Positions 15,955 to 22,521 of a DNA stretch of 26,729 nt are shown here, in pieces (position 1 is the stretch's first letter; every line of letters begins with the position of its first letter). The notes under the pieces are model-generated. The model saw only the letters and a program-made list of their open reading frames with translations, was not told the origin of the DNA and searched no databases. This DNA is from VGKP01 sp964578345 (lineage in GTDB: Archaea > Nanobdellota > Nanobdellia > Pacearchaeales > GW2011-AR1), in NCBI GenBank assembly GCA_964578345.1, contig CAZOCP010000007.1, forward strand, positions 1 through 26,729, written 5' to 3'. Both the position numbers and the translations under genes were made by a program.

Positions 15955-16728
15955 TTATATTCCTGGAGGAATGGCGCAGCCTCTTATTGCGACATTCATT
16001 ACTTTATTTGAAGATTTGTGCTTTATTGTATAAATTCTTGTCGAATCTGAAAGAGTGAATTTTCTGATGTCAAATTCAGGATAGAGCAGAGAATATCCTA
16101 TATATTCGAAATAGCAGTAATTTGCCTCCTGGCTTGCAATATCGTTGGCAACTATAGCTAAATCATAAATAGGATAATCTATCTGTGCTTCGATATAATT
16201 GAATTTCCGCACGATACTATTTTTTTCTAGAGTCATGCCTGTTTCTATGATAATAAATATTTTTTTTGGAGCCAAAGAGATATTTATTTTTGGATTATGC
16301 ATTGTTGAATTGTATTTTCTATTATCCAGTTCAATTTTTAAGGTATTTAAACAATTTATTATAACCGGCCTTGTATAATTTAAAATCTCCATCTTCATTT
16401 CCTCTATCAATAGAGGATGCTGATTGATGCATGATTTGAAATAGCCGATGTTTTGGCATAAATATTCTACTTCAATATTTTGATACATCTTGAAGTTTTT
16501 TGGGCTGATAAATCCTCCTTGAGGCAGCATTATATCTGCAGCTTCTCTGCCTGCATCTTTGGCGCATTTTTGAATATAAGCCTGCGGGTCAAATTCGTCT
16601 GCCGGAGAAGGAATATGCTTCTTTTGTACAGCGAATAGCAGAATCAAAATTGACAGCATTGCGACTGCAACAATCGCCCATAAAACTACTTGCCCAATTT
16701 TTCCGATATATCTTATTTTTTTATCCAT
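15955..16728 (-). CDS. pilin-like membrane-anchored protein (upstream copy)
   Basis: 257 residues. MDKKIRYIGKIGQVVLW is followed by a membrane helix (about 14-31); IG|Q is a possible class III processing site, less canonical than in its paralogue. The exterior part has AYIQKCAKD, EYLCQNIGYFKSCINQ, SLAPKKIFIIIE, DYPIYDLAIV, TLSDSTRIYTI and a final GCAIPPGI, aligning throughout with the 253-residue protein at 11381-12142. Its first 16 nt overlap the end of the winged-helix gene and its stop is 4 nt from the 1254-residue gene, so the three are one unit. Probably the membrane or filament partner of the cysteine-rich protein. Confidence 0.8.
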   Translation of the reverse strand: MDKKIRYIGKIGQVVLWAIVAVAMLSILILLFAVQKKHIPSPADEFDPQAYIQKCAKDAGREAADIMLPQGGFISPKNFKMYQNIEVEYLCQNIGYFKSCINQHPLLIEEMKMEILNYTRPVIINCLNTLKIELDNRKYNSTMHNPKINISLAPKKIFIIIETGMTLEKNSIVRKFNYIEAQIDYPIYDLAIVANDIASQEANYCYFEYIGYSLLYPEFDIRKFTLSDSTRIYTIKHKSSNKVMNVAIRGCAIPPGI

Positions 16729-16898
16729 AAATTAACCCCTTCTTTTTTTATGCGCTGGATTTTTCCTTCTATAACTAAATCTTTAAGATAACTCTCTGCT
16801 GTATTCCAAGAAATATTCAAAAATTTTGCTATTTCGGAACTTGTTACAACTTTACTAGATTTTATGTATGATAATATCTTATTATTATGAATGTTCAT
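16713..16898 (-). CDS. small winged-helix DNA-binding protein, 61 aa
   Basis: Almost the whole protein is one winged helix: helix 1 NNKILSYIKSSKV, helix 2 TSSEIAKFLN, recognition helix SWNTAESYLKDLVIEG, and wing KIQRIKKEGVNLWIKK. No other domain. As the first gene of the surface operon, overlapping the pilin-like gene by 16 nt, it is a natural candidate for its regulator. The ATG at 16898 is preceded by AGGAAT, a weak ribosome binding site, and by TATA-like sequence near 16941-16948. The alternative is a fragment of a larger regulator, but the domain is complete. Confidence 0.75.
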   Translation of the reverse strand: MNIHNNKILSYIKSSKVVTSSEIAKFLNISWNTAESYLKDLVIEGKIQRIKKEGVNLWIKK

Positions 16899-17046
16899 AT
16901 TATTATTCCTATTATCTTTAATATGTATATTAATAAAGAGTATATAAGTTTTACTATTTGGAAATATGTGTTTATAAAGCGTTTTGATATTATCTTTTTA
17001 TGGATAAAAACAATCTCTGTAAATTTTTTTTAGTGCTTGCTGTTTA

Positions 17047-17130
17047 TCATAATTTATTGCTTGGCTTTAATTTCAATAAATCTCCTAAACTATCTCTATA
17101 AGAGTATTCAGCTTCATGCTCTCTTAGCAT
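17047..17130 (-). CDS. possible 27-residue ORF or gene remnant
   Basis: From the ATG at 17130 the minus strand reads MLREHEAEYSYRDSLGDLLK and a few more residues to a TGA at 17047. The composition looks protein-like, and TATATAT at about 17152-17158 lies 25 nt upstream. The open frame extends a little above the ATG. It could be a real micro-protein or the remains of a lost gene. Apart from this, 16899-17216 holds only AT-rich promoter-like sequence. Confidence 0.25.
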   Translation of the reverse strand: MLREHEAEYSYRDSLGDLLKLKPSNKL

Positions 17131-17202
17131 TCTTCGGTCTGACACTACAAAATATATAACAACATTTTAGTATTAATTATTAAATAGTAAATGAACGAAA
17201 CA

Positions 17203-17210
17203 TTTATAAA
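17203..17210 (+). promoter_or_regulatory. TATA box of structured RNA A
   Basis: TTTATAAA preceded by CGAAACA as a possible BRE. It is well placed to start a transcript near 17232, within the first bases of the structured region described next. Confidence 0.5.
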
Positions 17211-17668
17211 GCAAGTGATTTTACGATACTTTGTTCGCACTCTGCGGTTAAGCGGAGCGAGAAATCATTTGGAGGAGCGAAGCGACGATAACTAAGGCTT
17301 CGAATGCGACACCAAAAGGACAGGGAGAGGGGAAAGAAAAACTCCATGTCTGAAATTGGGGGGGGCAGAGCACCGTCTATTGTTTTGTTAGTATTAAGCG
17401 GCGAACTTGAATTTCTGTTAATCGTTCAGGCTAAAAGAACTTTCAAACTATTGTTTTATTAATATTTTGAAAGTTAGGCTAAATCTCGCTTCGAACGAAG
17501 AGAACAATTATGGAATAATTGAGAGATTTACCTTTTAGCAGAGATTAGGCGAGTCACAAAGTGACCCCTTGCTGAACACTAAGTTCCAAGGGTTAGTAAA
17601 CTTGGCTAAAAATTTGAGGTTGGGTGTAATTGCTGTTTGTTATCAGATTTATGGAGGGCTACAATTTT

Positions 17669-17724
17669 GGGCGGGGGAAGGTGGGTTTCTGTCCGTATTT
17701 GAGAGTTGCCCGCCCGTTTTTTTT
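17669..17724 (+). terminator. GC-rich stem with T8 at the end of RNA A
   Basis: GGGCGGG (17669-17675) pairs with CCCGCCC (17709-17715), followed by G and eight Ts (17717-17724). It looks like an intrinsic terminator, an unusual form for an archaeon, where a T tract alone is the usual signal. It lies 36 nt before the RelE-like gene. Confidence 0.55.
17701..17713 (+). repeat. 13-nt inverted repeat, left copy
   Basis: GAGAGTTGCCCGC. Its exact reverse complement is at 21460-21472, so the two face each other across the 3.8-kb cassette. TGCCCGCCCG (17707-17716) also recurs at 18292-18301. Confidence 0.6.
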
Positions 17725-17760
17725 AAGAACATTTTTAAGTTAAATGCACTTAAAATTACC

Positions 17761-18105
17761 ATGAAAAAGTACAAGGTGTTTCGTTCTGTTAGTTTTCAGA
17801 AAGAAATTATAAAATATGACAAAAATATTCAAGATAGGGTTGATAAGATTGAAGACAATTTGGAGTTTAACCCAAAATATGGAAATCCGCTTGGAACAGA
17901 ATGGTTCAGGGAATCAAGATTTGAAAATTATAGGATTTATTACTTAGTCTATGAAGATTTAGGAGCTATCTTCATAGTTGCCATAAGCGGTAAGAAAGAA
18001 CAGCAAAAAACTATTAATACAATTAAACTTTTCCTAGAATTTTTCAGGTTAGAAATAGAAAAATTAGTCAGAGAAGACAATTTAAGAGAAAGCAAAGAAG
18101 ATTAA
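17761..18105 (+). CDS. relE: RelE-like type II toxin
   Basis: 114 residues from the ATG at 17761. FRSVSFQKEIIKYDKNIQDR, then NPKYGNPLGTEWFRESRFENYRIYYLVYEDLG and AISGKKEQQKTINTI are the features of the archaeal RelE/ParE branch: mRNA interferases that act on the ribosome. The basic and aromatic residues around R(F)ENYRIYYLVYE are kept, so it may be active. About 15-20 extra charged residues extend the C-terminus (LVREDNLRESKED). The open frame reaches back to 17569 but that part is structured RNA and not protein-like. The stop directly abuts the stop of the antitoxin gene on the other strand, an uncommon arrangement. A TATA-like run at 17732-17739 is at leaderless distance. Confidence 0.82.
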   Translation: MKKYKVFRSVSFQKEIIKYDKNIQDRVDKIEDNLEFNPKYGNPLGTEWFRESRFENYRIYYLVYEDLGAIFIVAISGKKEQQKTINTIKLFLEFFRLEIEKLVREDNLRESKED

Positions 18106-18243
18106 CTATCTTACTCTTATTACTCTACCTTCTTTTATGTCTTTTAAGCTATTAACGAGCTGTCTTAATAAATCTAAGTCTATATTCGCTTGCATTTTCA
18201 ATTTCTCATATTCATCTTTGGGTATCTTTACCATTTCTTCCAT
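18106..18243 (-). CDS. relB: short RelB-like antitoxin, 45 aa, convergent with the toxin
   Basis: Minus strand from the ATG at 18243 to TAG at 18106: MEEMVKIPKDEYEKLKMQAN at the start, DLDLLRQLVNSLKDIKEGRV in the middle and end IRVR. This is the form of short archaeal antitoxins paired with RelE (VPKEEYEKLK ... LL.Q...SLEDIK.GR...V). A TATA-like GGTTAAAAAC at 18264-18273 is 25 nt before the ATG, so it is likely leaderless with its own promoter. Normally the antitoxin gene precedes the toxin on the same strand; here the two converge with no base between stops, so they are not co-transcribed. Confidence 0.75.
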   Translation of the reverse strand: MEEMVKIPKDEYEKLKMQANIDLDLLRQLVNSLKDIKEGRVIRVR

Positions 18244-18309
18244 ATTTACTGTAAAGAAGCCAAGTTTTTAACCCTTTCGCTTTGGTTTTTCTGCCCGCCC
18301 GCTTTTTTG

Positions 18310-18333
18310 CTTCTTTTTTCCTAAAAAAAGAAG
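18310..18333 (-). terminator. 10-bp hairpin after the Lrp-like gene
   Basis: CTTCTTTTTT (18310-18319) pairs with AAAAAAGAAG (18324-18333), loop of four, starting 6 nt past the stop of the 18340-19299 gene. On the minus strand the first arm supplies a U-rich tract. A GC-rich TGCCCGCCCG (18292-18301) lies next to it. Confidence 0.45.
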
Positions 18334-18339
18334 ACAGTT

Positions 18340-19299
18340 TTAAAATGGATAGAAGTCATATTTGTGTTCTTCAGTATTTAATATAATTTCAAAATCATCA
18401 ATATTACTTGCAAATTCTTCTCTAAACTTCTTAACAATACTCTCAAGAACTCTATAAGAAGACACTTCAAACTCTAAAGAAAAATCATAAGTCCCTATCA
18501 TAGTAAGCATGAAGACAATATTATTTTGTTTTTGTGCAAACTCAAACATTTTCTTTTCTACATCATCAGACATCTTATGCAAGCTAAAGAAAACACTATA
18601 TCTCTGAATATCAATATTATCAAATCCAAGTTGTAAAGTATATCCGCTTATTACTCCTAATTCTTCCAGCTTTCTTAGTCTATACCTGACTACATCAATA
18701 GTTGAATTAATTTCTTCTGCTATATCAATAATGTTTTTGCGTGAGTTTTGAGATATAGCCTTCAATATCTTTTTATCTATTATATCTGGCTCTTTTTCCA
18801 GTTTTTTCTCCCCATATAATCTGACTTTTGTTCCATGTTGCCCCAATAAATAGCCCTTAGTTAAACCAGGAGACTTAATAAGAATTGAAACGCTTTTTTC
18901 ACTAATATAATCCCCAATCTTTCTTTCTAATTCCCTATAAATTGTAGTAAAGTTCTCTGGATTTCTGGCTAAAATTGAGAAATTAACATCCCATTTCCCA
19001 CTACAAGAAACCACCCATCTAATATTTTTATTACTTACTAAAAAAGATATTATCTCCTTTTCTTTTTTAACATCTGTATTATGTAGTCTTAGAAGAACTT
19101 TATAATGCATATATCCAAGTGCTAGAGTATTAACAAAAGTCACATACTTTTTAATTACGCCTTCCTCTTCTAAACGCTTTAGTTTATATCCTATTGCTTG
19201 TTCTGAAAGACTTACTTTTCTTCCAAGTTCTTTGTTAGTTGCCCTGCTATTTTGATCTAACCAATAGAGTAACTTTCGATCTTTTAGGTATAGTTTCAT
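18340..19299 (-). CDS. double-length Lrp/AsnC family transcription regulator
   Basis: 319 residues made of two full Lrp/AsnC units. Unit 1: HTH at about 6-55 (DRKLLYWLDQNSRATNKELG, SLSEQAIGYKLKRLEEEGVI) and RAM-like effector domain at about 65-150. Unit 2: HTH at about 172-222 (DKKILKAISQNSRKNIIDIA, VVRYRLRKLEELGVI) and RAM-like domain at about 230-312. Ordinary members have one unit of about 150 residues. RAM domains usually bind amino acids and drive oligomerisation. It is divergent from the decarboxylase-like gene, with 94 bp between starts holding TATA boxes for both, so it probably controls that operon and itself, perhaps in response to an amino acid. Confidence 0.88.
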   Translation of the reverse strand: MKLYLKDRKLLYWLDQNSRATNKELGRKVSLSEQAIGYKLKRLEEEGVIKKYVTFVNTLALGYMHYKVLLRLHNTDVKKEKEIISFLVSNKNIRWVVSCSGKWDVNFSILARNPENFTTIYRELERKIGDYISEKSVSILIKSPGLTKGYLLGQHGTKVRLYGEKKLEKEPDIIDKKILKAISQNSRKNIIDIAEEINSTIDVVRYRLRKLEELGVISGYTLQLGFDNIDIQRYSVFFSLHKMSDDVEKKMFEFAQKQNNIVFMLTMIGTYDFSLEFEVSSYRVLESIVKKFREEFASNIDDFEIILNTEEHKYDFYPF

Positions 19300-19365
19300 T
19301 TATTGTATAAAAAGGTATTATATTTAAACTTTATGCTTATAATGAAAAATATATACTAAAAAATA

Positions 19366-19374
19366 TTATATAAT
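19366..19374 (+). promoter_or_regulatory. TATA box of the decarboxylase-like/methyltransferase operon
   Basis: TTATATAAT centred 24 nt before the ATG at 19394. The opposite strand has an AT-rich box at about 19313-19326 at a similar distance from the regulator's start at 19299, so this 94-bp region is a divergent promoter. Confidence 0.5.
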
Positions 19375-19393
19375 GGTAATATGATGCCACCCT

Positions 19394-20632
19394 ATGGTAA
19401 AGAAATTACAATCAGAACAGATAAAGAAAATGATTGAACATGTAGGTACACCTGTGTTTGCTTATGCAGAGGATACTTTATTAGATAATATTCATAGAAT
19501 AAGAGATGCTGTATCTTCCTCTGGTATTGAGAATAAAGTAAATATATATGTATCTTACTTTGCAAATTCAAATCCTCATATTGCAGCAATTTTACAAAGG
19601 GAAGGAGTTGGCTTAACGCTGCAAAGTCCAGAAGAAAATGAGCATTTAAAGGAACATGGGATATCTTCTATAGGAAAAGTCGTATCTCCTACCCACTTAT
19701 CTAAGAAAGATGTTGAATATTTCATTCAGGAAGGAATTCACGTTAATTATGTTACTTTATCTAATTTAGAAGAAGCCTTAAAACATAAAGTGCCTATACC
19801 ATCTATTCGTATCGATCTATCTCCAGAATCAAATCAACGTCAAGGAATAAAGCCAGAACAATTTGATGAAGTAAAATCTCTTCTCAAAAAATATGGCAAT
19901 TCCCTCTTTGGAATACAAATGTACGCTGGAACTGGCAGCGATCTTGATATTCATTTCAGATATCAAATAAGGGCGTTGGGATGCTTAAAACATTTCCCAG
20001 AACTACAAGAGATTAATCTTGGCGGAGGATTTAAATTCGATTATAATGATTCAAAAAACCATTTTGACTGGAAAGCTTATTTCAATGAATTACACAAAAG
20101 GATATATCAATTTAGCATTCCAAAAGATCTGACACTTAGTATTGAGCCAGGAAGAGATGTACTTGCTGATACTGGTTTCTTCATTACACAAGTAACAGGC
20201 ATCGAGAAAATAGTAGGAAAATCTGCATATGAACTATTTACCGATGGCTCATATATCCATATGCCTTCTGCGACTATACATGCTCGACAGCATAAACTTC
20301 AATTTTATGATAAAAAGTTTACACATATTTTAGAAGAAGCAACAGCTGAAAATCCTGGCTTTCTTAGTGGAAATACTACCCTTTCAAGCGATCGTCTTTT
20401 CCCCGGCATTATTTATTTTCCGAGCAAATTAAGAGAGGGAGATTATATAGTTCTAGAAGACACCGGGGGATACTGTGCGACTCAACATATGGAGTTTCTC
20501 AACAAAACTCCATGTCCTGAGATAATGATAAGAGAAAATGGAGAGCTAGAACTCATTACAGAAAGAGGCAAATTAACTGATAAAATACGTTATGTTCTTT
20601 CATCACCATTGAGGATAGGAGGAAAAAAATGA
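19394..20632 (+). CDS. diaminopimelate-decarboxylase-like protein lacking the PLP lysine
   Basis: 412 residues with the alanine-racemase-like barrel and C-terminal beta domain of fold type III PLP decarboxylases (LysA branch). Recognisable: TPVFAYAEDTLLDNI (19-33), NLGGGF (208-213), SIEPGRDVLADTG (249-261), EGDYIVLEDTGGY (348-360) and PCPEIMI (373-379). The signature YAxKANSNP is VSYFANSNP (53-61), so the PLP-binding Lys is Phe (F56, codon TTT). The HIGS motif is AGTGS (178-182), and the CESSD motif is TTLSSD (328-333), losing the catalytic Cys as well. It is therefore unlikely to be a normal PLP decarboxylase; it may bind a ligand, use another chemistry, or be a modified enzyme. The stop overlaps the next start by ATGA (20629-20632). 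Confidence 0.85.
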   Translation: MVKKLQSEQIKKMIEHVGTPVFAYAEDTLLDNIHRIRDAVSSSGIENKVNIYVSYFANSNPHIAAILQREGVGLTLQSPEENEHLKEHGISSIGKVVSPTHLSKKDVEYFIQEGIHVNYVTLSNLEEALKHKVPIPSIRIDLSPESNQRQGIKPEQFDEVKSLLKKYGNSLFGIQMYAGTGSDLDIHFRYQIRALGCLKHFPELQEINLGGGFKFDYNDSKNHFDWKAYFNELHKRIYQFSIPKDLTLSIEPGRDVLADTGFFITQVTGIEKIVGKSAYELFTDGSYIHMPSATIHARQHKLQFYDKKFTHILEEATAENPGFLSGNTTLSSDRLFPGIIYFPSKLREGDYIVLEDTGGYCATQHMEFLNKTPCPEIMIRENGELELITERGKLTDKIRYVLSSPLRIGGKK

Positions 20633-21426
20633 AAACAGAGCAATCTAAACTATATACATCAGTTGAAGCTTATCTAAATGGGCCGGATGGAATGAATAAT
20701 GAAGTAACAATGTGGGGAGTAAGTGCAGGACTACTTCTAAAAGAACTTGTAAAAAGAGGACTTAATACCCAATATGGAGGATTGCATCAAAATATTGGAC
20801 TAGAGGCAAGAAGAGCACTGCCTATGGTCTCCGTTTTAGATATGTGTTCAGGACCTGGAAATTTTCCAAATTATCTTAGTTTAGTATCAGATAAAATAAA
20901 GGTAATCGGAATAGACATTAATCCTTTATTCGTTGAAACAGGAAATAAGCGCTTTAATCATTATGGATGGCAGTTTATAGAAACCGATGCATGTTCTATT
21001 GACCTTAAAAAAAAGTTTGATTTTGTTACAGCAAGCTCGGCGTATCATCATATAGAAGATAAATCAAAAATAGCATTTTTAAGAAATATAAAAAGACATC
21101 TATTAACTTCTGGAAAAGTTATTATATGCGAGAATTTTCTCCCAAGATATACTTTTCAAAAAGATAGAGTAAAGGCAATTAAAACCTACTATTCACTTTT
21201 GGACGAATATTTTAGAATAGGAAATGCAACAAAAGAGTCATTGAAAGCTATCAAAGAAGTCAGAGAATTAGAACTCTCTGAAATAGAAGAGCATAAAGTA
21301 GATTTTCAGCGCTTTAAACAACACACTAAGAAATCTGGTCTTGAGTTAGAACTTGACATACCGATTTGGCAACCTTCAAGTTTCAAACAAAGTAACGCTG
21401 GGTCGCATGTTTTGTTATTGAAATAA
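20629..21426 (+). CDS. class I SAM-dependent methyltransferase
   Basis: 265 residues. Motif I VLDMCSGPGNFPNYLS (69-84), acidic loop VIGIDINPLF (92-101, D96), motif II near ETDACS (118-123), and motif IV FDFVTASSAYHHIED (130-144) are clear, followed by an LTSGKVIICENF strand. The first 65 residues and the C-terminal third (about 175-265, helical) are family-specific and probably bind the substrate. The ASSAYHH motif suggests a small-molecule rather than nucleic-acid substrate, but this is weak. Translationally coupled to the decarboxylase-like gene, so both probably act on one metabolite, perhaps an amino-acid derivative. Confidence 0.87.
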   Translation: MKTEQSKLYTSVEAYLNGPDGMNNEVTMWGVSAGLLLKELVKRGLNTQYGGLHQNIGLEARRALPMVSVLDMCSGPGNFPNYLSLVSDKIKVIGIDINPLFVETGNKRFNHYGWQFIETDACSIDLKKKFDFVTASSAYHHIEDKSKIAFLRNIKRHLLTSGKVIICENFLPRYTFQKDRVKAIKTYYSLLDEYFRIGNATKESLKAIKEVRELELSEIEEHKVDFQRFKQHTKKSGLELELDIPIWQPSSFKQSNAGSHVLLLK

Positions 21427-21459
21427 TCTGCGTAAGCAGACTATCTGTCCCAAAGGGAC

Positions 21460-21472
21460 GCGGGCAACTCTC
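21460..21472 (-). repeat. 13-nt inverted repeat, right copy
   Basis: GCGGGCAACTCTC on the plus strand, the exact reverse complement of 17701-17713. It sits in a GC-rich patch (21446-21500) foreign to the local AT-rich composition. Between the methyltransferase stop and this patch are two small hairpins, CTGC-GTAA-GCAG and GTCCC-AAA-GGGAC. Confidence 0.6.
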
Positions 21473-21501
21473 GTATCAAGGGCGGGTGGTCGGGGGCAAC
21501 A

Positions 21502-21830
21502 GATTTTAAACATATTCGCTCCGACAATTTTGGTTAAGCATGATTAGACGCTGAATAGCGTCAGTGTTTTGTAAAATGTTTAACCGAAATGAAATATCAA
21601 ATTACTAAGAAAAACTAATCCTTACGTTTAATCGTTCATAATAAGGGTGGTTTTAACCTAATTAAATCATAAATGAGTTAAAACTAAGATTAAATTCCGT
21701 CTTTTACGAAAAAAGCATTTCAGGATGAAATGAGGAATTTATCTCTTATGCGAGATTAACCGTGCCTCTGGCTCGAGCTGATTACTAAAATCCTCGAGTA
21801 TTTATCTGTGTTCGAAAAGCCCTTTCCGAG
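21502..21830 (+). ncRNA. structured RNA B, homologous to RNA A
   Basis: In order: GATTTTA (21502-21508), GGTTAAGC (21532-21539) whose GGTTAA pairs with TTAACC (21580-21585) around a GACGCT-GAAT-AGCGTC hairpin (21547-21562); TTAATCGTTCA (21628-21638); GTTTTAAC/GTTAAAAC (21650-21657, 21677-21684); TAAATTCC/GGAATTTA (21691-21698, 21734-21741) enclosing CATTTCA-GGA-TGAAATG (21716-21732); GAGATTA (21752-21758); GCTGA (21777-21781). The TAAATTCC module spans 51 nt, as in RNA A, and its stems differ in sequence yet still pair. I see no open frame. The 3' end is uncertain; 21831-22011 is AT-rich with one imperfect hairpin (about 21835-21865) and nothing else I can name. It may be transcribed from its own promoter or as the 3' tail of the methyltransferase mRNA. 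Confidence 0.55.
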
Positions 21831-22011
21831 TATAATTTCTAAGCTTTTGTTTTCTGTTTTAGAATTCGCGGTAGGTTATTTTAGTCCACCACTATAGAAT
21901 CAATTAAATATTTTGACATGACACACAAAAACTTGATTTTTAATATCTGGTTCTGTGAGATATTTATATTTTCGTAGAAAGTATTAAGAACTGTTCTCTT
22001 TTATTATATAT

Positions 22012-22506
22012 ATGAAAAAAAATAAGCAAGAGACTGAAAAGGCGACTATTGCGGCTGGCTGCTTTTGGGGAATACAATATTTATTTGATGAAGTGCCTGG
22101 AGTTTTACAAACAAGAGCAGGATATACTGGAGGAAGTAAAAATTATGATAATCCGTCTTATGAACAAGTCTGCTCGGATAAAACAGGTCATGCAGAGGTA
22201 GTTGAAATTATATTTGATACTTCTAAAGTATCTTATGAGGGTATTTTAGAGATATTCTGGAAAAGCCATGATCCTACAACTCTAAATCGGCAAGGTCCTG
22301 ATTTTGGTTCACAATATCGCTCAGTAATATTTTATCATTCAGAAGCACAAAGAAAAAAAGCTCTTGCTTCCAAAGTAGTAAGGCAAGAAAAGTTAGGTGA
22401 TAAGAAAATTGTTACTGAAATTGCACCTGCAAAAAAATTTTATTCTGCAGAAGGATACCACCAAAAGTACTTTCAGAAAAATGGAAGAGGCTCTTGCCAT
22501 ATTTGA
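22012..22506 (+). CDS. msrA: peptide methionine sulfoxide reductase A
   Basis: Reduces S-methionine sulfoxide in oxidised proteins. 164 residues, normal length. GCFWG (16-20) holds the catalytic Cys C17; GYTGG (37-41) and GHAEVVE (59-65, with E62) are family signatures, and the YHQKYFQKN stretch (about 149-157) fits the C-terminal region. C162 near the end (GSCHI) is a likely resolving Cys; C54 is a second candidate. Single gene, convergent with the permease operon with 15 nt between stops. Together with ogg it shows some defence against oxidative damage. Confidence 0.95.
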   Translation: MKKNKQETEKATIAAGCFWGIQYLFDEVPGVLQTRAGYTGGSKNYDNPSYEQVCSDKTGHAEVVEIIFDTSKVSYEGILEIFWKSHDPTTLNRQGPDFGSQYRSVIFYHSEAQRKKALASKVVRQEKLGDKKIVTEIAPAKKFYSAEGYHQKYFQKNGRGSCHI

Positions 22507-22521
22507 ATAGGTAATTTAAAT

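Larger units (their letters stand above)
17217..17724 (+). ncRNA. structured RNA A, homologous to the locus at 21502-21830
   Basis: No credible protein fits here (the frame open from 17569 only becomes protein-like at 17761). Stems visible: CTCTGC/GCGGAG (17240-17257 region); AACTTTCAA/TTGAAAGTT (17438-17446, 17467-17475); TAAATCTC/GAGATTTA (17480-17487, 17523-17530) enclosing a CTTC/GAAG hairpin and CAATTAT-GGA-ATAATTG (17505-17521); GTCAC-AAA-GTGAC (17553-17565); a GC-only final stem (17669-17715) with eight Ts. The same elements in the same order and spacing, with different but still pairing bases, occur at 21502-21830. Identical landmarks include GATTTTA, GGTTAAGC, TTAATCGTTCA (17418-17428) and GAGATTA (17541-17547). 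I know no family that matches. It could instead be a DNA element folded as single strand. Confidence 0.6.

Noticed and set aside
17217..17724. RNase P RNA or SRP RNA as identity of structured RNA A
   Set aside because: The conserved GAGGAAAGTC and ACAGAA blocks of RNase P RNA and the SRP helix 8 motif are absent, and two homologous loci exist in one window.
17569..17760. 64-residue N-terminal extension of the RelE-like protein
   Set aside because: It covers the structured RNA and its terminator; family similarity starts at the ATG at 17761.
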